Assembly: GCA_940671915.1 (NCBI GenBank)
Contig: CALNVZ010003426.1
Location: 5,028,911 to 5,092,910, forward strand
Length of the DNA stretch: 64,000 nucleotides
Direction: 5' to 3'
DNA from: Paracentrotus lividus
Taxonomy: Eukaryota > Echinodermata > Echinoidea > Camarodonta > Echinidae
The number at the start of each line of letters is the position of its first letter. Position 1 is the first letter of the stretch. The notes beneath the pieces are model-generated. The model ran no database searches. It was given only the letters and a program-made list of their open reading frames with translations, and had not been told where the DNA came from. Of the stretch, positions 12,827 to 24,178 are shown in pieces. Made by a program: the position numbers and the translations under genes.

Positions 12827-15800
12827 CAATTTGACCCCTTCCTGAGATCTCGGCCGCGGATGGGTTCTGGTGCGAGCGAATTTGCCGCGAACGTCGCTGC
12901 ACATGTAAAGGGTGTCGCTTGAATGGTTTTTTTTGAAAAAAAATTTCACGTATTTAATTTATGCTAATTTATACATATACTCATGTATGCAAATTAGATG
13001 CTTTTTCATGGAAATCGTTAATATTTCATTAATAAATATAGTTATGAAGCCCAAATTTTTTCTAAAAGTTGCTGAGTAGCAAAGATGACAGTATTGAATT
13101 GACAAATTCAGAAATTTCAAATTAATTCTTTTGTATTCTATTGTTTTATGAATTTCTTATGTATTTCTTTGTTTTTGTAATTTTTTATGCTTGAGAAATG
13201 TATTTTGATCAATATAAAGACAAATTTAATCAATCAAAAGGCTCAGAAGGCACAATTATCAGTGTTATAAAGAAATTTAGAAAAAAGCAGTATTTTGTAC
13301 ACAAACGCATGCAAAATGACGATTTTCGTTCAATTTTATTTAGGCCTGACATGCGATTACGTAATGTTGCGTAACGCGACAACAGAGTATCCAAATTTTT
13401 CGAACTTGGTGTCAAAATTTGCGAGACACTTGAAAGAAAAAAGTCAGAAAGCGCCTGGTTGGGATTCGCAGCGGTTGTGCGACAGTCGCGGATTTCGTAC
13501 AGGGGGGGTCAAATTGACCCCCCCCCCCCCCAGTCTGAATAGGGTTAAATCAATCTGTCATGAAACAGTTGTATTTATAATTTTGACGCAACCCGAATGG
13601 TGTATTTCAAAAACATGAATATTATTTATTTTCTGTGCAGATATGACGAGGAGTTGGTTGTTCCAATTGTTGAAAACACACCGTTTGAGAAAGATCTGAA
13701 GGTAATATGGAATTCTAGATTCTATAAATGAACGTTTTTAATATTAACATACTAGGACTATATTTGGCAGGGGATTGCTTTTTTTTTTTCTTCTTTTTTT
13801 TTCAGTCCACTTGTTTTAATTGGGACCATGCTAATTACCTTGATGATATAATGAACACATCGACACATTGAATTGGAAAATTGCCTAGTTTTAATAGCAT
13901 CTCATTGTGTTTGTGCTTGTTGTAATAGGAGTAGAATGTATTATCATTAGCAAAATCAGCTGCTTGAAAAAGAATCAGTACTGGAAAAGTAGTTGCAACA
14001 ATACTTTCATAAAACAAACCATTTTTTTTTAAATCGGCTAGTAATCCTTGATGAACTCATTTTGAGACATTCAAATGATTTTTAGTAATGAACGTTTTAA
14101 GACATGAATTTTACCGATCAAAATACAAACTGAGTTTATTGATCAAAAAGGGGATGCACTCTTGTCTAGATCCGTCACTAGAAGATGTGCATCATCCCCA
14201 CAGTGAGCTGATAATAATAATATACTCAACCCTCTTTGTTTCAGAGTTCATTAGAGAAAGCAATGAATAAGTATCCTGATACCTACGCAGTGCTAGTCAG
14301 ACGTCATGGGATTTACGTATGGGCAGACACGTGGCAGAAGGCTAAGACGATGTAAGTTTATATTCATGTCAGAAAAAAGTTGAGAAAATTTTATCCGTGA
14401 AACATTTATTATATCAGCAAATAATTTGAAAATAAGTCTAATAATCAGGAGGTCCTATGTTTGAATCCCAATGGAATCCCATTTTCTTTGCCAATTTTTG
14501 CACATCATATACAGTGGTGGCCAAAATTATTAGAACACCCGAGGCTACACAAAGTCTATGGGATTCTCAATGCCCTAGTACATTTGCCTAAGTAAGTTTA
14601 AGGATAAATTGTTGGTGCCGATAGCTTTCATGACTTTATAGCGTAGAGTCTTGTGCATCGTGTGATACCAAATTTATATAGTTTCGACCATTAGGTAATG
14701 CGCAGCTTTAAAAATAAGGGAGTTTACAGATACAGTCTGCGCATGCGCGAGTCTCCGATATCCACGTTCGGGGTCAGGCCAACTGTACATAAAATGGGGT
14801 GACCGTACAGTCAACCTATGAGTCAACCAACGAACGACATATCTACAAATTTTTATCAGACAAAAATCTAGCTGTATATTCTTTTTATCGGTCTGTTCCT
14901 TCTCGTCTGCCATGTTGAATAATATGATGAGACATTTACATGACTTTGACTGACGTTTTCCTCCCAGAAAGTTGCAAAAACGGACTGTGTACTTGTTGCT
15001 GAGTCGCCCGAGTGATGAGCGGCAAATCGCGACTTGGCAGCCGAATGCTGCCAAGTGGGGTGCCCCGCTCTGTGGGCGCGATGTATATATAACTCGCGTA
15101 CGGCAAACCGGCATAAACCAATGCCATGATATATTCAAGATTTTAAAAAACAGTCTGCTGAAAAAACACCTACCAGGTAAAAGATTGAATTCCTATCTTT
15201 ATTTTGATACCATGTTTATTTGAGTCTCTGTTCTCAACTGAAAGTGAAATCGAGTTTTGCCGAAGCCTTATATGTGCAATAATTGACTATTTGACATTGA
15301 CTGGCAGAAACTGCACACCGGTCCGAATATCGAGATTTCGATGTCGTCGGTGACAGCGAACTCGATACCGGTTTGCCGTACGCGAGTTGGTAACTTACTA
15401 ATTTTGCTTTCAGTTGAGAAAAGACTCTCAAATAAACATGGTATCAAAATAAAGATAGGAATAAGTATACATGTCTATCTCATCAGTAGACAAGTGCGAT
15501 TCTTCATCCATATTTTCACAATATCAGCGCAAAAAGTATGAAAACCACATGCAAATCAAAGGGTATCATAGACTTCACACATAAGAATTCCTGCTATAGA
15601 GGAGACCATGTACATGTGACCCCTGACCCAATGACGTCACAGACCTCCTATTGGTAACTGTAAACTCCCTTATTGTTGCGCTATGCGCTTTCAGTTTCCA
15701 ATTAGACCAGTGCATTAATAATAATAATAATATATGAGACTTCTTATGCGCTAAATCCACCAAAAGATAGGTGCTCTAAGCGCAACATTAAACATGTAGT

Positions 15801-16968
15801 ACAAATGCAAAAACTTGAAATGCTAATTAGATATGCTGATAGCTCAAAAAGTGTTTAAGCTGGACGTGTCAAACTTTGCGGTCTTATTCATTCTTAAATG
15901 CCCCAAACACATGACAAGTTTCAGAAAATTTGGTCTTATGGGGAGGGGTGGATTGGCCGATCCCCTGGTCGTGAGATAACCAAAATAACCCAGCCAATTT
16001 AAGGTTAAGATTATTTTTCATGAAAATGAAGAAATTCACTTCTAAATGCATATATTTTAAAGGAAATTTCATGAGCGATTCAAATATGGTGAAAAATTAA
16101 GGGTCATTGGAAAGGGGAAATTTGGGGCCCTTCAAAAATAATTTTAAAACCCCCACATAAGATGAAGTTTTCAAAGCATAATGATGACATTCGGAGACAT
16201 TCCAACCATTTTATGGTCAACTGAATGAAAATAACTAATAACTAAAATTATTTAAATATGCTTGGTGTTCTAATAATTTTGGCCACCACTGTATTTCCAG
16301 TCAGTTTCACTGTGTTCAATATAGTCAGCAAATAATATGTTGTACAATGTTGTTGATTTTTTTTTTGTACTGTAGTTATATTTATTCATGTTTGTGATTG
16401 TGTCTATTTTTTGTTAATCCAGGCATGATTTTTCTCCGCGGATCCGCGGATTTCCGCGGATTTTGACATTCTTAATCTATTTATTTATTTTATTTTTTTT
16501 TTTTATTTTTTTTTTTTTTGCATACATATGTAGAGGAGGTGTTTTCGGCGGTGTTTTCATTGTGTATTCTGGAAATATTTTCCACTCTCACTGTGTGTAG
16601 ACTTGAAACACGAGATTGATTTGACGAAGTTGCAGCCAAAGAAATCCTCTTTTTTTGAAATTTCTCTGTCTCATGCCTGTAATCTTACAATCAGTATTAT
16701 GATGCTTTTGATATATTTTGGTGTGAAACACTTTATATCTGCTTAAAGAAAATATATTATAAATGTGATGATTATGATTCCTATTGTTATGTCATTATAG
16801 ACACGTACAGTAATATGCCTGTATTGTAATTCTTTTCAACCATTCTTTTGTTTAATATTTAGGTGTGAAAGCTACGACTACCTCTTTGAGATGGCCGTCG
16901 GGATGAAACAACTAGGATTAGACCACACAAGGGCACCAGATGGGCCAGAAGGAGGCATTGTGGGATAG
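8920..16968 (+). CDS. APIP: Methylthioribulose-1-phosphate dehydratase / APAF1-interacting protein (N-terminus not found)
   Basis: Six exons: 8920-8968, 9734-9851, 12247-12382, 13641-13701, 14245-14351, 16863-16968. All junctions are GT-AG and in phase. The product matches animal APIP (MtnB), a zinc-dependent class II aldolase-fold enzyme that dehydrates 5-methylthioribulose-1-phosphate in methionine salvage. Visible landmarks are [24 protein letters not shown] (with the conserved substrate-site Cys), the zinc pair in IHSHSK, HQEM with the catalytic Glu, and VRRHGIYVW with the third zinc His. The C-terminus PEGGIVG ends as in vertebrates. The first exon found begins with one base completing a codon, so an upstream exon ending in phase 2 is required; the family's exon with the GTGGG phosphate-binding loop was not found. 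It cannot be fused to the upstream zinc-finger exon B, which ends in phase 0. Identity is secure; completeness is not. Confidence 0.93.
9870..10524. mobile_element. TA-flanked MITE (AGTCCACTCC-type ends)
   Basis: Terminal inverted repeats of about 24 bp (CAGTCCACTCCTGTTATAAT against ATTATAACCGGAGTAGACTG) flanked by TA. It lies in an APIP intron and has no coding capacity. Related ends occur at about 17590 and in the element at 56045-57116. Confidence 0.8.
10912..11492. mobile_element. GGCGGAGGCAT interspersed repeat with internal ~160-bp duplication
   Basis: Begins ATGCCTCCGCC and ends GGCGGAGGCAT. Inside, a segment containing CGATATCTCAAGAACCACTT and TCAAACTTGGGGATAGTATG is repeated twice in tandem, followed by 'GTAGGTCAAAGGTC' motifs. 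A diverged relative lies at about 33780-33975 in the TIF1 gene. Confidence 0.75.
11577..11631. repeat. Long poly(T) run
   Basis: More than 50 consecutive T. This could be the tail of a retroposed sequence on the minus strand or a slippage tract; length in the assembly is unlikely to be exact. Confidence 0.9.
11797..12075. repeat. GTCATGGAAAAGTC interspersed repeat, copy 1
   Basis: Many iterations of TCATGGAAA/AAGTC. Better-preserved copies of this family lie at 17265-17575 and 30093-30400. Confidence 0.7.
12479..12546 (+). pseudogene. Partial duplicate of APIP exon 3 (3' half plus donor)
   Basis: It repeats the last ~65 bases of exon 12247-12382 and about 90 bases of the following intron, including GAACATGGAATAGTCC, as a ~160-bp direct tandem copy. 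The copy encodes [18 protein letters not shown], so the Met after the catalytic Glu and one Gly are changed, and it lacks the zinc-binding half. It keeps a GT donor but starts at a TTTAG-like acceptor created at the junction. Probably inert. It is the only copy in the window that keeps the 3' rather than the 5' part of an exon. Confidence 0.85.
12748..13548. mobile_element. TTAA-flanked MITE with long G runs, reverse-orientation copy
   Basis: TTAA at both ends, then inverted termini CCCTATTCAGACTGG / CCAGTCTGAATAGGG. Poly-G (about 12791-12825) and poly-C (about 13519-13531) sit just inside the ends. The interior shares AGATCTCGGCCG, AAATTAGCAT-type and AAGAAATACATAAGAAAT-type motifs with the pair at 38592-40083, in opposite orientation. 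TTAA targeting suggests mobilisation by a piggyBac-type transposase (inference). Confidence 0.85.
14512..16291. mobile_element. Non-autonomous Tc1/mariner-like element, 1.78 kb, in APIP intron
   Basis: Flanked by TA on both sides. Ends CAGTGGTGGCCAAAATTATT and AATAATTTTGGCCACCACTG are exact inverted repeats of about 28 bp of the kind typical of Tc1-like transposons. No transposase frame is visible: the longest frames inside (about 60-154 codons) have no recognisable motif. Another inverted-repeat element is nested inside. Confidence 0.88.
14717..15670. mobile_element. Nested MITE inside the Tc1-like element
   Basis: TA-flanked, with ends AGGGAGTTTACAG / CTGTAAACTCCCT. Its interior is itself folded: CGCGTACGGCAAACCGG near 15090 is mirrored near 15365, and GATACCATGTTTATTTGAG near 15205 is mirrored near 15430. 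One insertion into another is the simplest reading. Confidence 0.75.
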
Positions 16969-17264
16969 CCGGAGATTTCATTCTTGATCATGTGATCCTG
17001 TGATTACCCATTGAACTAGTATTGTGCCTGTGGACGGGACAGATATAATGCCTTAGACAGTGTATATTACAAATATATTCTTGTAAAGATATTTTAACTA
17101 TTTTGAACTTGCGGGACAAATACACGAATGGATAATTTTGCGATTTTTACGGTAAGCTGAAGTTGAAATTATCTTGAGGATATGGACCTTAAACCACAGT
17201 GAAAATAACCACTTGTACAGTATTCCATGCAATACAGATGTTACATCATAAAGTCAGTAGAGTA

Positions 17265-17575
17265 GGGTTCATAAGGGTCATGGAAAACCTGGAAAGTTTT
17301 GGGTTTTGCTATCTTGTGTTTCAGGCCTTGAAAGTCATGGAAAATCTATTTTTCCATTGAAAAGTCATGGAAAGTCATGGAATATCAGAATTTTTCAATA
17401 TTCAATTCATGTAGCCGAGAGCATTGAGAATCCCAGAGCGTCATGTGTCCTAGGCATGTTCTGGTTCCCATACATCTCGGTGCAAAATTCTTTGAAAAGT
17501 TGTCGAAAGATCATGGAAAAGTCATGGAATTCTTTATTGAAAGGTCATGGAAAGTAATGGAATTTAACTTCCAAA
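17265..17575. repeat. GTCATGGAAAAGTC interspersed repeat, copy 2
   Basis: About 300 bp, closely matching the copy at 30093-30400, sharing for example GCTATCTTGTGTTTCAGGCC and AGCATTGAGAATCCCAGAGC. Lies in the 3' flank of APIP. Confidence 0.85.
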
Positions 17576-17764
17576 AAAGTGTATGCTCCCTATAAGAGTC
17601 CAGTACAGTCCACCTTTGTTATAAGGAGATGCTCTGGACAAAGCCTTGTTTTACTAAGTCCAAGTACATGGACACATACACATGTTTGGAATCTTGTATC
17701 CATGCTCATTAGTACTGGAGAAGTTTTAGCTCCCCATCCCCTTCTTTTGTTCCAGATGGATTGT

Positions 17765-18009
17765 TAATGCGGCAGTCACAACTTGCCGTAGGCTACAGGG
17801 CACGTGCATGCAACGTAGCCTGCGTTGCATGCAGCCGTCGTCGGTCCATTTTTGCGATTCCTGCATTTCTGTAGTAAGGGTATTGTAAAAAAATCCTGCC
17901 CGTCGTACATGCAATGTGCCTGCAGGGTACATGCACTGCCCAAATTTTCTACGAAATCCATCGTAGGGAGTTGCACGTCAAGGTACGGCGAGTTGTGACC
18001 GCAGCATTA
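17765..18009. mobile_element. MITE with TAATGCGGCAGTCACAACT ends
   Basis: 245 bp. The left TAATGCGGCAGTCACAACT is mirrored by AGTTGTGACCGCAGCATTA with two mismatches. No coding capacity. Confidence 0.85.
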
Positions 18010-19607
18010 GGAGTACAACCAGGATTTTAGTGCCCTTGTAACTGCATTGCGCAGTTCTGATCTATCTTCGTATTAGGAAGTATTAGAATCTTGTCGATGT
18101 GAACATGAATGGAAGCCTTTGGATAAAAATTATAAAAATAATGGTTACTTCATCTCGCTTGATGCCCATATAGCTCTCCTTGCTTCTAGTTCCAGTTGGC
18201 AGGCTAAATTGAGAACTTTAAATACCTAGTCTCATCGTTCTTAAAGCTAATCTAGTTTTGTAGTCATGAGATTGAATCGTGAAAGGAACTCTCTCAAAGT
18301 GATTTGACAGGTTGATAACAATGCCCCTAAGAATTGTTTATTGATGTGAGGTTTTGAAATGAAGAAAATGATTAGAAATTTACCAAATTCTGCTTAGAGT
18401 AACATGCACAGCACTCAAAAGTGCATGCATGGGACTACATGTACATGTGCTCACATGTTCGGGACCCGAACATATCAGCTTTTTTGGTCATATTATCATT
18501 ATGAGCGCATTTGAAGAGCAATCCTTTTCAGTAGAACTTTCTACAATAGAATTCTTCCTAAATACCTTGAAAATAATTTAAAAGCTCACAATTATTTTCT
18601 TGACCCATGGTTCACCTTTCTCACTACACTAGATTCTCTTTAATTCTGCCTGTCAAGTGGACCCAGAAGCTAGGAGAGCTGTGAGCGTCATAGAATATAG
18701 CTTCTTTCACCTCATGCAGTATATTGTACCATCTTGTATAAAAACTGGCTAAAATTGATTCTGAAATTAAATGATCCCTATAGGTTTCCATTTTAGTGAG
18801 TTTTCATGATTTAAAGCTTTCAGGAACATCATGTGGTGTAAGCCTTGTTGAAAAGGCTGTTGGTACAGTGTATATCTTTCTTTAAGAAGGACCCACTTTT
18901 GGGGCGAGTAGAGGAATAGCAGAAGCAAGAGGTTAAATGAATTGGACTTTTATTTCTTTTAGCTTTTTACAATTTTAAAACATGTTTTTAGCTTTTTTGT
19001 TTTGGTTTTGAAACACTGAAAAATCAATTGAAATCGAGAGAAGTAAGTTAGAAGAGAAAAGATCACAATGAGGAATTTTGTGACCTAATCACAAATTCAA
19101 AGCATTCAGTTCTGGAAAACATTGCTTCTATCCCTTGGAGACTTTAGTTTCTAGATATATTAGTTTCTTTGAAATGTTAAGCCACAGTATATTTTTAAAT
19201 ATTATATTCTTTCTGAAATGCTTATCATTTTGGTTATGTCAATCAAGCAAAGTATTATTGATATGTAAATGGAAAGCCATATTGATTAGAAACCACAACT
19301 CTTCCACAATTATTCTTTTCAATAATTAATTTTCCTTCCATAATTGTTTGGCGGTTCTCACTTTTGTACAGGTAGTATTGAGCATAATCAAGTTTTGTTT
19401 GATTCTGAGGGTGTTTATTTTCGTCATATCTTCTTCACACTCAGAACATCAAATTATGTCTTCTTTTTTTCCATCCCACTGTAATACTCTAGAATATTTT
19501 GTTTCACTATGTTTGTAGCATGACAATATTGGGAAGTCATTACTGTAGAGAAGTATGAAGATGTTTTGATGAAACGAAGTCCAAGATGATTTGAGTAGCA
19601 GTACTAC

Positions 19608-19922
19608 AATTGGTCAAAACCCACTTTGACTAATGACCGTTTGCTCTAACTGCCAGTGTACCTTTATGTATTTACCATTTTGTCTAATTCCCATATCGAC
19701 TAATGTCCATTTTGTATCCACTTGGTCTAACACCACTTGGTCACATCCAGTAACAAACTGGTGATATAACAAATATTCATTTGGGGATTATACCAAAACG
19801 CAGTTAGACAATTTGGCTTTTAGATGCATTGGCAAATTATACCAAATAAGAAGTAGACCTAGTATATGTTAGACCAAGGAGAACTTACCAGCTGTTGTTA
19901 GACAAAGTGGATATAAACCCTA
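19608..19922. mobile_element. GGTCTAA/TTAGACC palindromic repeat, copy 1
   Basis: The left half is built of TGGTCTAA/TGACTAAT phrases with words such as CCACTTGGTC; the right half is built of the complementary TTAGACAA/TTAGACC phrases. The whole can fold on itself. Similar copies lie at 22672-23016, 43553-43832 and from 63938 to the window edge. Confidence 0.7.
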
Positions 19923-19960
19923 CAATTCACTTTCTCAAAGTGTCAGACCCAGGTCAATTA

Positions 19961-20132
19961 ACTTTATAGAATGGTTAGCCATGCATCCGGTAAATTTTTC
20001 ATGAGTCGGTAATGACTATGCATGACAAATTTTTCGGATGGATGGCTAGCCATGCGTCGGGTAAAAACTTATGCATGGTTGTAAAAAAAAAAAGAAGATT
20101 TTTCGCCAAAAATTCAACCATTCTATAAAAAA
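19961..20132. mobile_element. Small inverted-repeat element
   Basis: TTTATAGAATGGTT at the left is mirrored by AACCATTCTATAAA at the right. The interior has short repeats of AGCCATGCATCCGG/GCATG. Confidence 0.55.
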
Positions 20133-20812
20133 ATGATACACAGGTTTCTTCATGCATCAGTAGGACTAGTGAGCATGCAGTAACTAGTCTAAACCCACTC
20201 GCCTGCACCTCGTGGGTTTAACAGTTCCATAGTCAACTTATGCTGACAAAACCTACCGATACCCACATCTGTGCATCATTTGTATATTATATAGTCAAGT
20301 TGATGCCATCAGTCTGGTGATTCAAGAACCTTACAGATTACAACAATTCGAAGGTCAGTTATAATCACCCATTCCCAATCACTTTGAGAGAGATTTTTAC
20401 AGAATTCAATCTCACAACCAGTAATCTCTCTTTTAGATGTATGTTATGTCATTGCCTGTAACGTTCATTTTACTGAGAGGATAATCTAACCAAATGTTGG
20501 GGACTGCTGGTATGGTGTCACAATTGTTGACACAAATTATATATTTATTTCAATAAATTTCATCAAATGAGCTCAAAGAGTTTCAATGCCATTTCTTCTT
20601 TTTTCTTGTGACAAAATATATGCGTATTTGTAAAAAAAATTAATTCAAAATTGTTAAAGTACTGTAGTGTCAGAAGTGTATCTTTTTTCTTAACTCCAAC
20701 ACGCCTGGGTGTGTTCACATCGATGATACTATTCCAGTTAAACTAATGTTATTTTTAAAATGTGTTAAAAACAGTATTGTTTTATGGTTAGAATGTGCAT
20801 CATGTGTCAAAA

Positions 20813-21190
20813 TTGATGAGATCATAACGATGTTTTGCACTATGAATAATGAAGTCGTAATGGTATTGCGCAATATGTTGCAATCGATGAAGTCTCAATG
20901 GTATGGCGCAATGTTTGAATGATGAGTCATAATGGTATTGTGCAATATGTTGCATCTGATGAAGTCGTAATGGTATTGCACAATATGTTGCAGTCGATGC
21001 AGTCGTAATGGTATTGCACAATATGTTTGAATGATTAAGTCGTATAGTATTGCGCAGTATGTTGCAATTGATGAAGTCGTAATGGTATTGCGCAATATGT
21101 TGCAATCGATGAAGTCGTAATGGTATTGCGTAATATGTATGAATGATGAAGTCATAATGGTATTGCGCAATATGTTGCAATCGATGAAGT
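20813..21190. repeat. ~40-bp minisatellite (about nine units)
   Basis: The unit is close to GATGAAGTCGTAATGGTATT followed by GCGCAATATGTTGCAATC, with occasional ATGTTTGAATGAT variants. Minus-strand open frames through it are repeat-derived. Confidence 0.95.
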
Positions 21191-21565
21191 CATTATGGTG
21201 TTGCACCATAAGTCGAAACCCATGACAAAATACATGTATTGTGCAATATTGCGCAATATCCCGTCATAACTGCCATCTGTTGAATATAACTTAATACATG
21301 TATTGCGCAACGCATCACTATAATGATGACATAACGAAATATGATGTAATTATTGCGAAATATATTATATTGATTGATTGTGGTATTGCACCATAATGTT
21401 GAAATCGATGGCTTAATACATGTATTATGCAACGCATCACTATAATGACATAACGAAATATGATGTCATTATTGCGAAATACTTTATATTGGTTGATTGT
21501 GGTATTGCACCATAAGTTGAAATCCTTGACGTCATGCATGTGTTGCGCAGTGCGTCACTGGTGAT
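21190..21565. repeat. ~150-bp tandem repeat next to the minisatellite
   Basis: Three diverged units share GTGGTATTGCACCATAA, ACATGTATTGCGCAACGCAT and ATAACGAAATATGATGT. It shares the TATTGCGCAA theme with the adjoining 40-bp array, so the two are probably related. Confidence 0.9.
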
Positions 21566-22384
21566 GACATCATAACACTATTAATAGATATATCCTGGGT
21601 CTATTCTGTCGATCTACACAAGATTTATAAGGTTTATTGCACCAACAAAAGAAATTTATCACACTTATTGCAAAATATTTTCGGCCAGAAAGATGGGGCC
21701 CATATAAGAGGTTGGGATGGGTAGGGGGAATGCTCATTTTTCACTGACTCTGATCCGAACAACACTCGAATCGCGGTCACCATGCATATTTCTGATGGTG
21801 ACCTGATAAAGTCATATCTGACTGATCAGCAGTTCTGGTGCAGTCTTCTGTGTCAATCATCTCTGCTCTGTGAGTATTTGATGATTTTTGAGTAGATCTC
21901 CTGGGGTATGACTTTATTATCTGTCTTCCTCTTGCTCTCTTCGTCCTTACATACATCTTTCTATCAAAATCGATCTTTCAATTTCAATTTTATCTTTCCA
22001 GAGACTTTATTTAAAGAAGATACATTTTAATTTTATTTTGGCCTCTTCAGGAATTTCATAATTTGACTTGTCCAAACTTCCGGCTGAGTCGGACCAGGGA
22101 AGGTGTCAGGGAATCTGGTCGGACCAACTCTTCTTGGATCTTGGATGAGTTTTTTTTTTTTTTTTTTTTTTTGGGGGGGGGGACAACTCTGACAACTTGA
22201 CAACTCTATTTTGAAGGATCAAGTTGTCTCTTTGGAGTTTATTGCAGGGATGCCACTTTTCAGACTAAAGTAGGAATTCTTACTTTTAAACCTTATTTTT
22301 CACCATAGGAAACACCTTTTTTGTGTACAAAAGGACCCATTCAATATGATTTTCCTACTTTTTTATCACTGCTAAGTGGCATCC

Positions 22385-22505
22385 CTGTTATTGAAGGAGG
22401 CAGCTTATTCCATTATTTCGTAGTCCTTGGGAAGAACGGGTTCGTGAAGACATCAGTTCTTGTATGGTTTAGTTGATATTGTTTATCATGGCCTCTAGTT
22501 CTGCT
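22385..22505 (-). mobile_element. LINE ORF2 C-terminal fragment
   Basis: The minus-strand frame reads RGHDKQYQLNHTRTDVF, then NPFFPRTTK, one stop and WNKLPPSIT. The RTR..Y/F..SFFPRT..WN.LP signature is typical of the C-terminal tail of reverse transcriptases of CR1/L2/jockey-like non-LTR elements. Only about 40 codons are recognisable; the element is dead. Confidence 0.75.
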
Positions 22506-22507
22506 CT

Positions 22508-22626
22508 GGGTCCTGGGAATGATGTACATTTGGAAGTCAATATCAAGTTCCCCGTTCAGAATCTTGTAGAAGCATGCCACGGGGAACTTGATATTGACTT
22601 CCAAAAGTACATCATTCCCAAGACCC
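22508..22626. repeat. Hairpin-forming inverted repeat next to the LINE fragment
   Basis: Two 48-nt arms (22508-22555 and 22579-22626) are complementary with two mismatches around a 23-nt loop. Confidence 0.85.
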
Positions 22627-22671
22627 ATATGAACTGTCTAATACCATATATGGGCTAAAACCATATGGTCT

Positions 22672-23016
22672 ACGTAATAGTTTGGTCTAATATTCCCTTG
22701 GTCTAATTCATAATTGGTCTCATGACCACTTGGTCTATAATTGCAGACGCCATGGTCTAATAGCCAAATTGTAATTGCATTTTTGTCTATTTCTCAAATA
22801 AATATTTGGTATATTACCAGACTCTTACAGGAATTGACCAAGTGGTGTTAGAACAATTACAATAAGACCCAATTGTCATTAGACCAAATGAGAATAAGAC
22901 GAAATGGTATAGAAGGCAAAGTGGCAGGTAATTAGACAAACTGGTTGCAGATGAAATGGAATTAGACCATGTGCGATGAGACCAAACGGGCATTAATCAT
23001 GGTGGGTTTAGACCAT
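22672..23016. mobile_element. GGTCTAA/TTAGACC palindromic repeat, copy 2
   Basis: Same architecture as copy 1: GGTCTAAT-rich left half, TTAGACCA-rich right half, with TTGTCTATTTCTCAAATAAA near the centre. An unrecognised 200-bp stretch (about 23025-23225) follows. Confidence 0.75.
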
Positions 23017-23269
23017 AAATCTGGTGAACTTTGACATCAAGGAAACTGGAAATGAACCCCATCCGGGAACAGGAAATTGACAAAATTGGGGCTGACGCCC
23101 ACAGCGGGCCACGTTGCACGCCAGGCGGAAATTGTACTGGAGGAAATGGATGATCTGCCCATGATCTGCCTAAGCTTCCTCGCGCAGGACACGTCATCAG
23201 TTGTGGCTGCAATCTAAAAGCGGATACCACACATTGGTTAATTGTTGACCTGTGTTCTTCAAAGAATCA

Positions 23270-23515
23270 GAAAATGTTCTTTAGAACTGTTTCTGGTTCT
23301 ACATGAAACCCTTGAACGTTCTTTATGCAACCGATCAAGGTTCTTTATTATCAAATTAACACCATCAAGAACCCCATAGGTTGTATAAAGAACCGTAAAG
23401 GGTTAGTTTCTTGAACCAAAAAACGGTTGTAAATGACTATTTAGAATCCTTTTCTGTTTCTTTCAAGATCTTTAAAAGGTTCCAAATGCGGGACCAGGAA
23501 AGGTTCTAAAAATTT
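23270..23515. repeat. GGTTCTTT-rich interspersed repeat
   Basis: Repeated GTTCTTTA/AAAGAACC words in both orientations (for example GGTTCTTTATTATC and TATAAAGAACCGTAAAGG), consistent with an old foldback element. Confidence 0.5.
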
Positions 23516-23767
23516 TAAGAGTGAACCATTATTGCGTATCATCATCGCTTAAAATTTCGCTGCCATAAAAGTCAATATCCACTTTATAAGCTTATATTAT
23601 ACACAAGAAAGTTGTTATACAACTTCAATTGATAATCGATGCCACACGGGTACCGCAAGATATTGTACGCAACGGTTGCAATATGATGTGGTGATCAATA
23701 GTATGATCCCATCTCGCCATCCTGATTTAACTTCTTCAGTAAAAAAAAAAGGCTCGAAAAAAAAAAG

Positions 23768-24110
23768 AGTGAGATATGCGTTGAAACATCAGATTGAATC
23801 GTGCATTGAAACAAAATTCAACAACCACTACTATTGCTTAAAATAATCGTTGCAACAAAGTTCGACAGCAACTGTTTACATCGACCCTACGTAAGAAAGT
23901 GAGCCCTACCACATGTATGAAATAATCGTTGCAACATAATGTGGAGACCAATTATCCAATTTCCTCGAGACCGGACCGCGTCCCCGCTCGAACGTAATTT
24001 AATTTGCTAAATCTAATTATGGCTCGGAGTAGGCCCATGCAGGCAGTTGCTGATGAAAACGGGTCTTCTTTATTCGACATCCGCTAATAGGCAAAATAGC
24101 TCCGAAAGTA
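23768..24110 (+). repeat. Tandem-duplicated upstream module of the TIF1 gene, copy 1
   Basis: About 340 bp that recurs at 24179-24510 with moderate divergence. Shared blocks include AATAATCGTTGCAACA, CAATTATCCAATTTCCTC/TATTATCCAATTTCCTC, TTTGCTAAATCTAATTA and TTCGACATCCGC. Confidence 0.85.
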
Positions 24111-24178
24111 AAAAGGAACCATCTCTTCTACGGTTTAAAAGAGAATGCTCCAAATTGGATGTAGGTCTAATGATACCT

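Larger units (their letters stand above)
16969..20590 (+). other. APIP 3' untranslated region / downstream flank
   Basis: No further exon is seen after the APIP stop. The AATAAA at 20552-20557 is one possible polyadenylation signal, but an earlier end is equally possible. The stretch includes repeats listed separately and a ~145-bp sequence at about 18505-18650 (GAGCAATCC...TTCTTCCTAAATA) that recurs at 30950-31085, 36070-36130 and 36880-36990. Confidence 0.4.

Noticed and set aside
14674-15138. 154-codon minus-strand frame as a Tc1 transposase
   Set aside because: No DDE-type or helix-turn-helix features; it lies inside the nested inverted-repeat element.
22997-23230. 77-codon minus-strand frame rich in Pro and Trp
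   Set aside because: No motif, bounded by repeats, and no splice signals; not supported as a gene.
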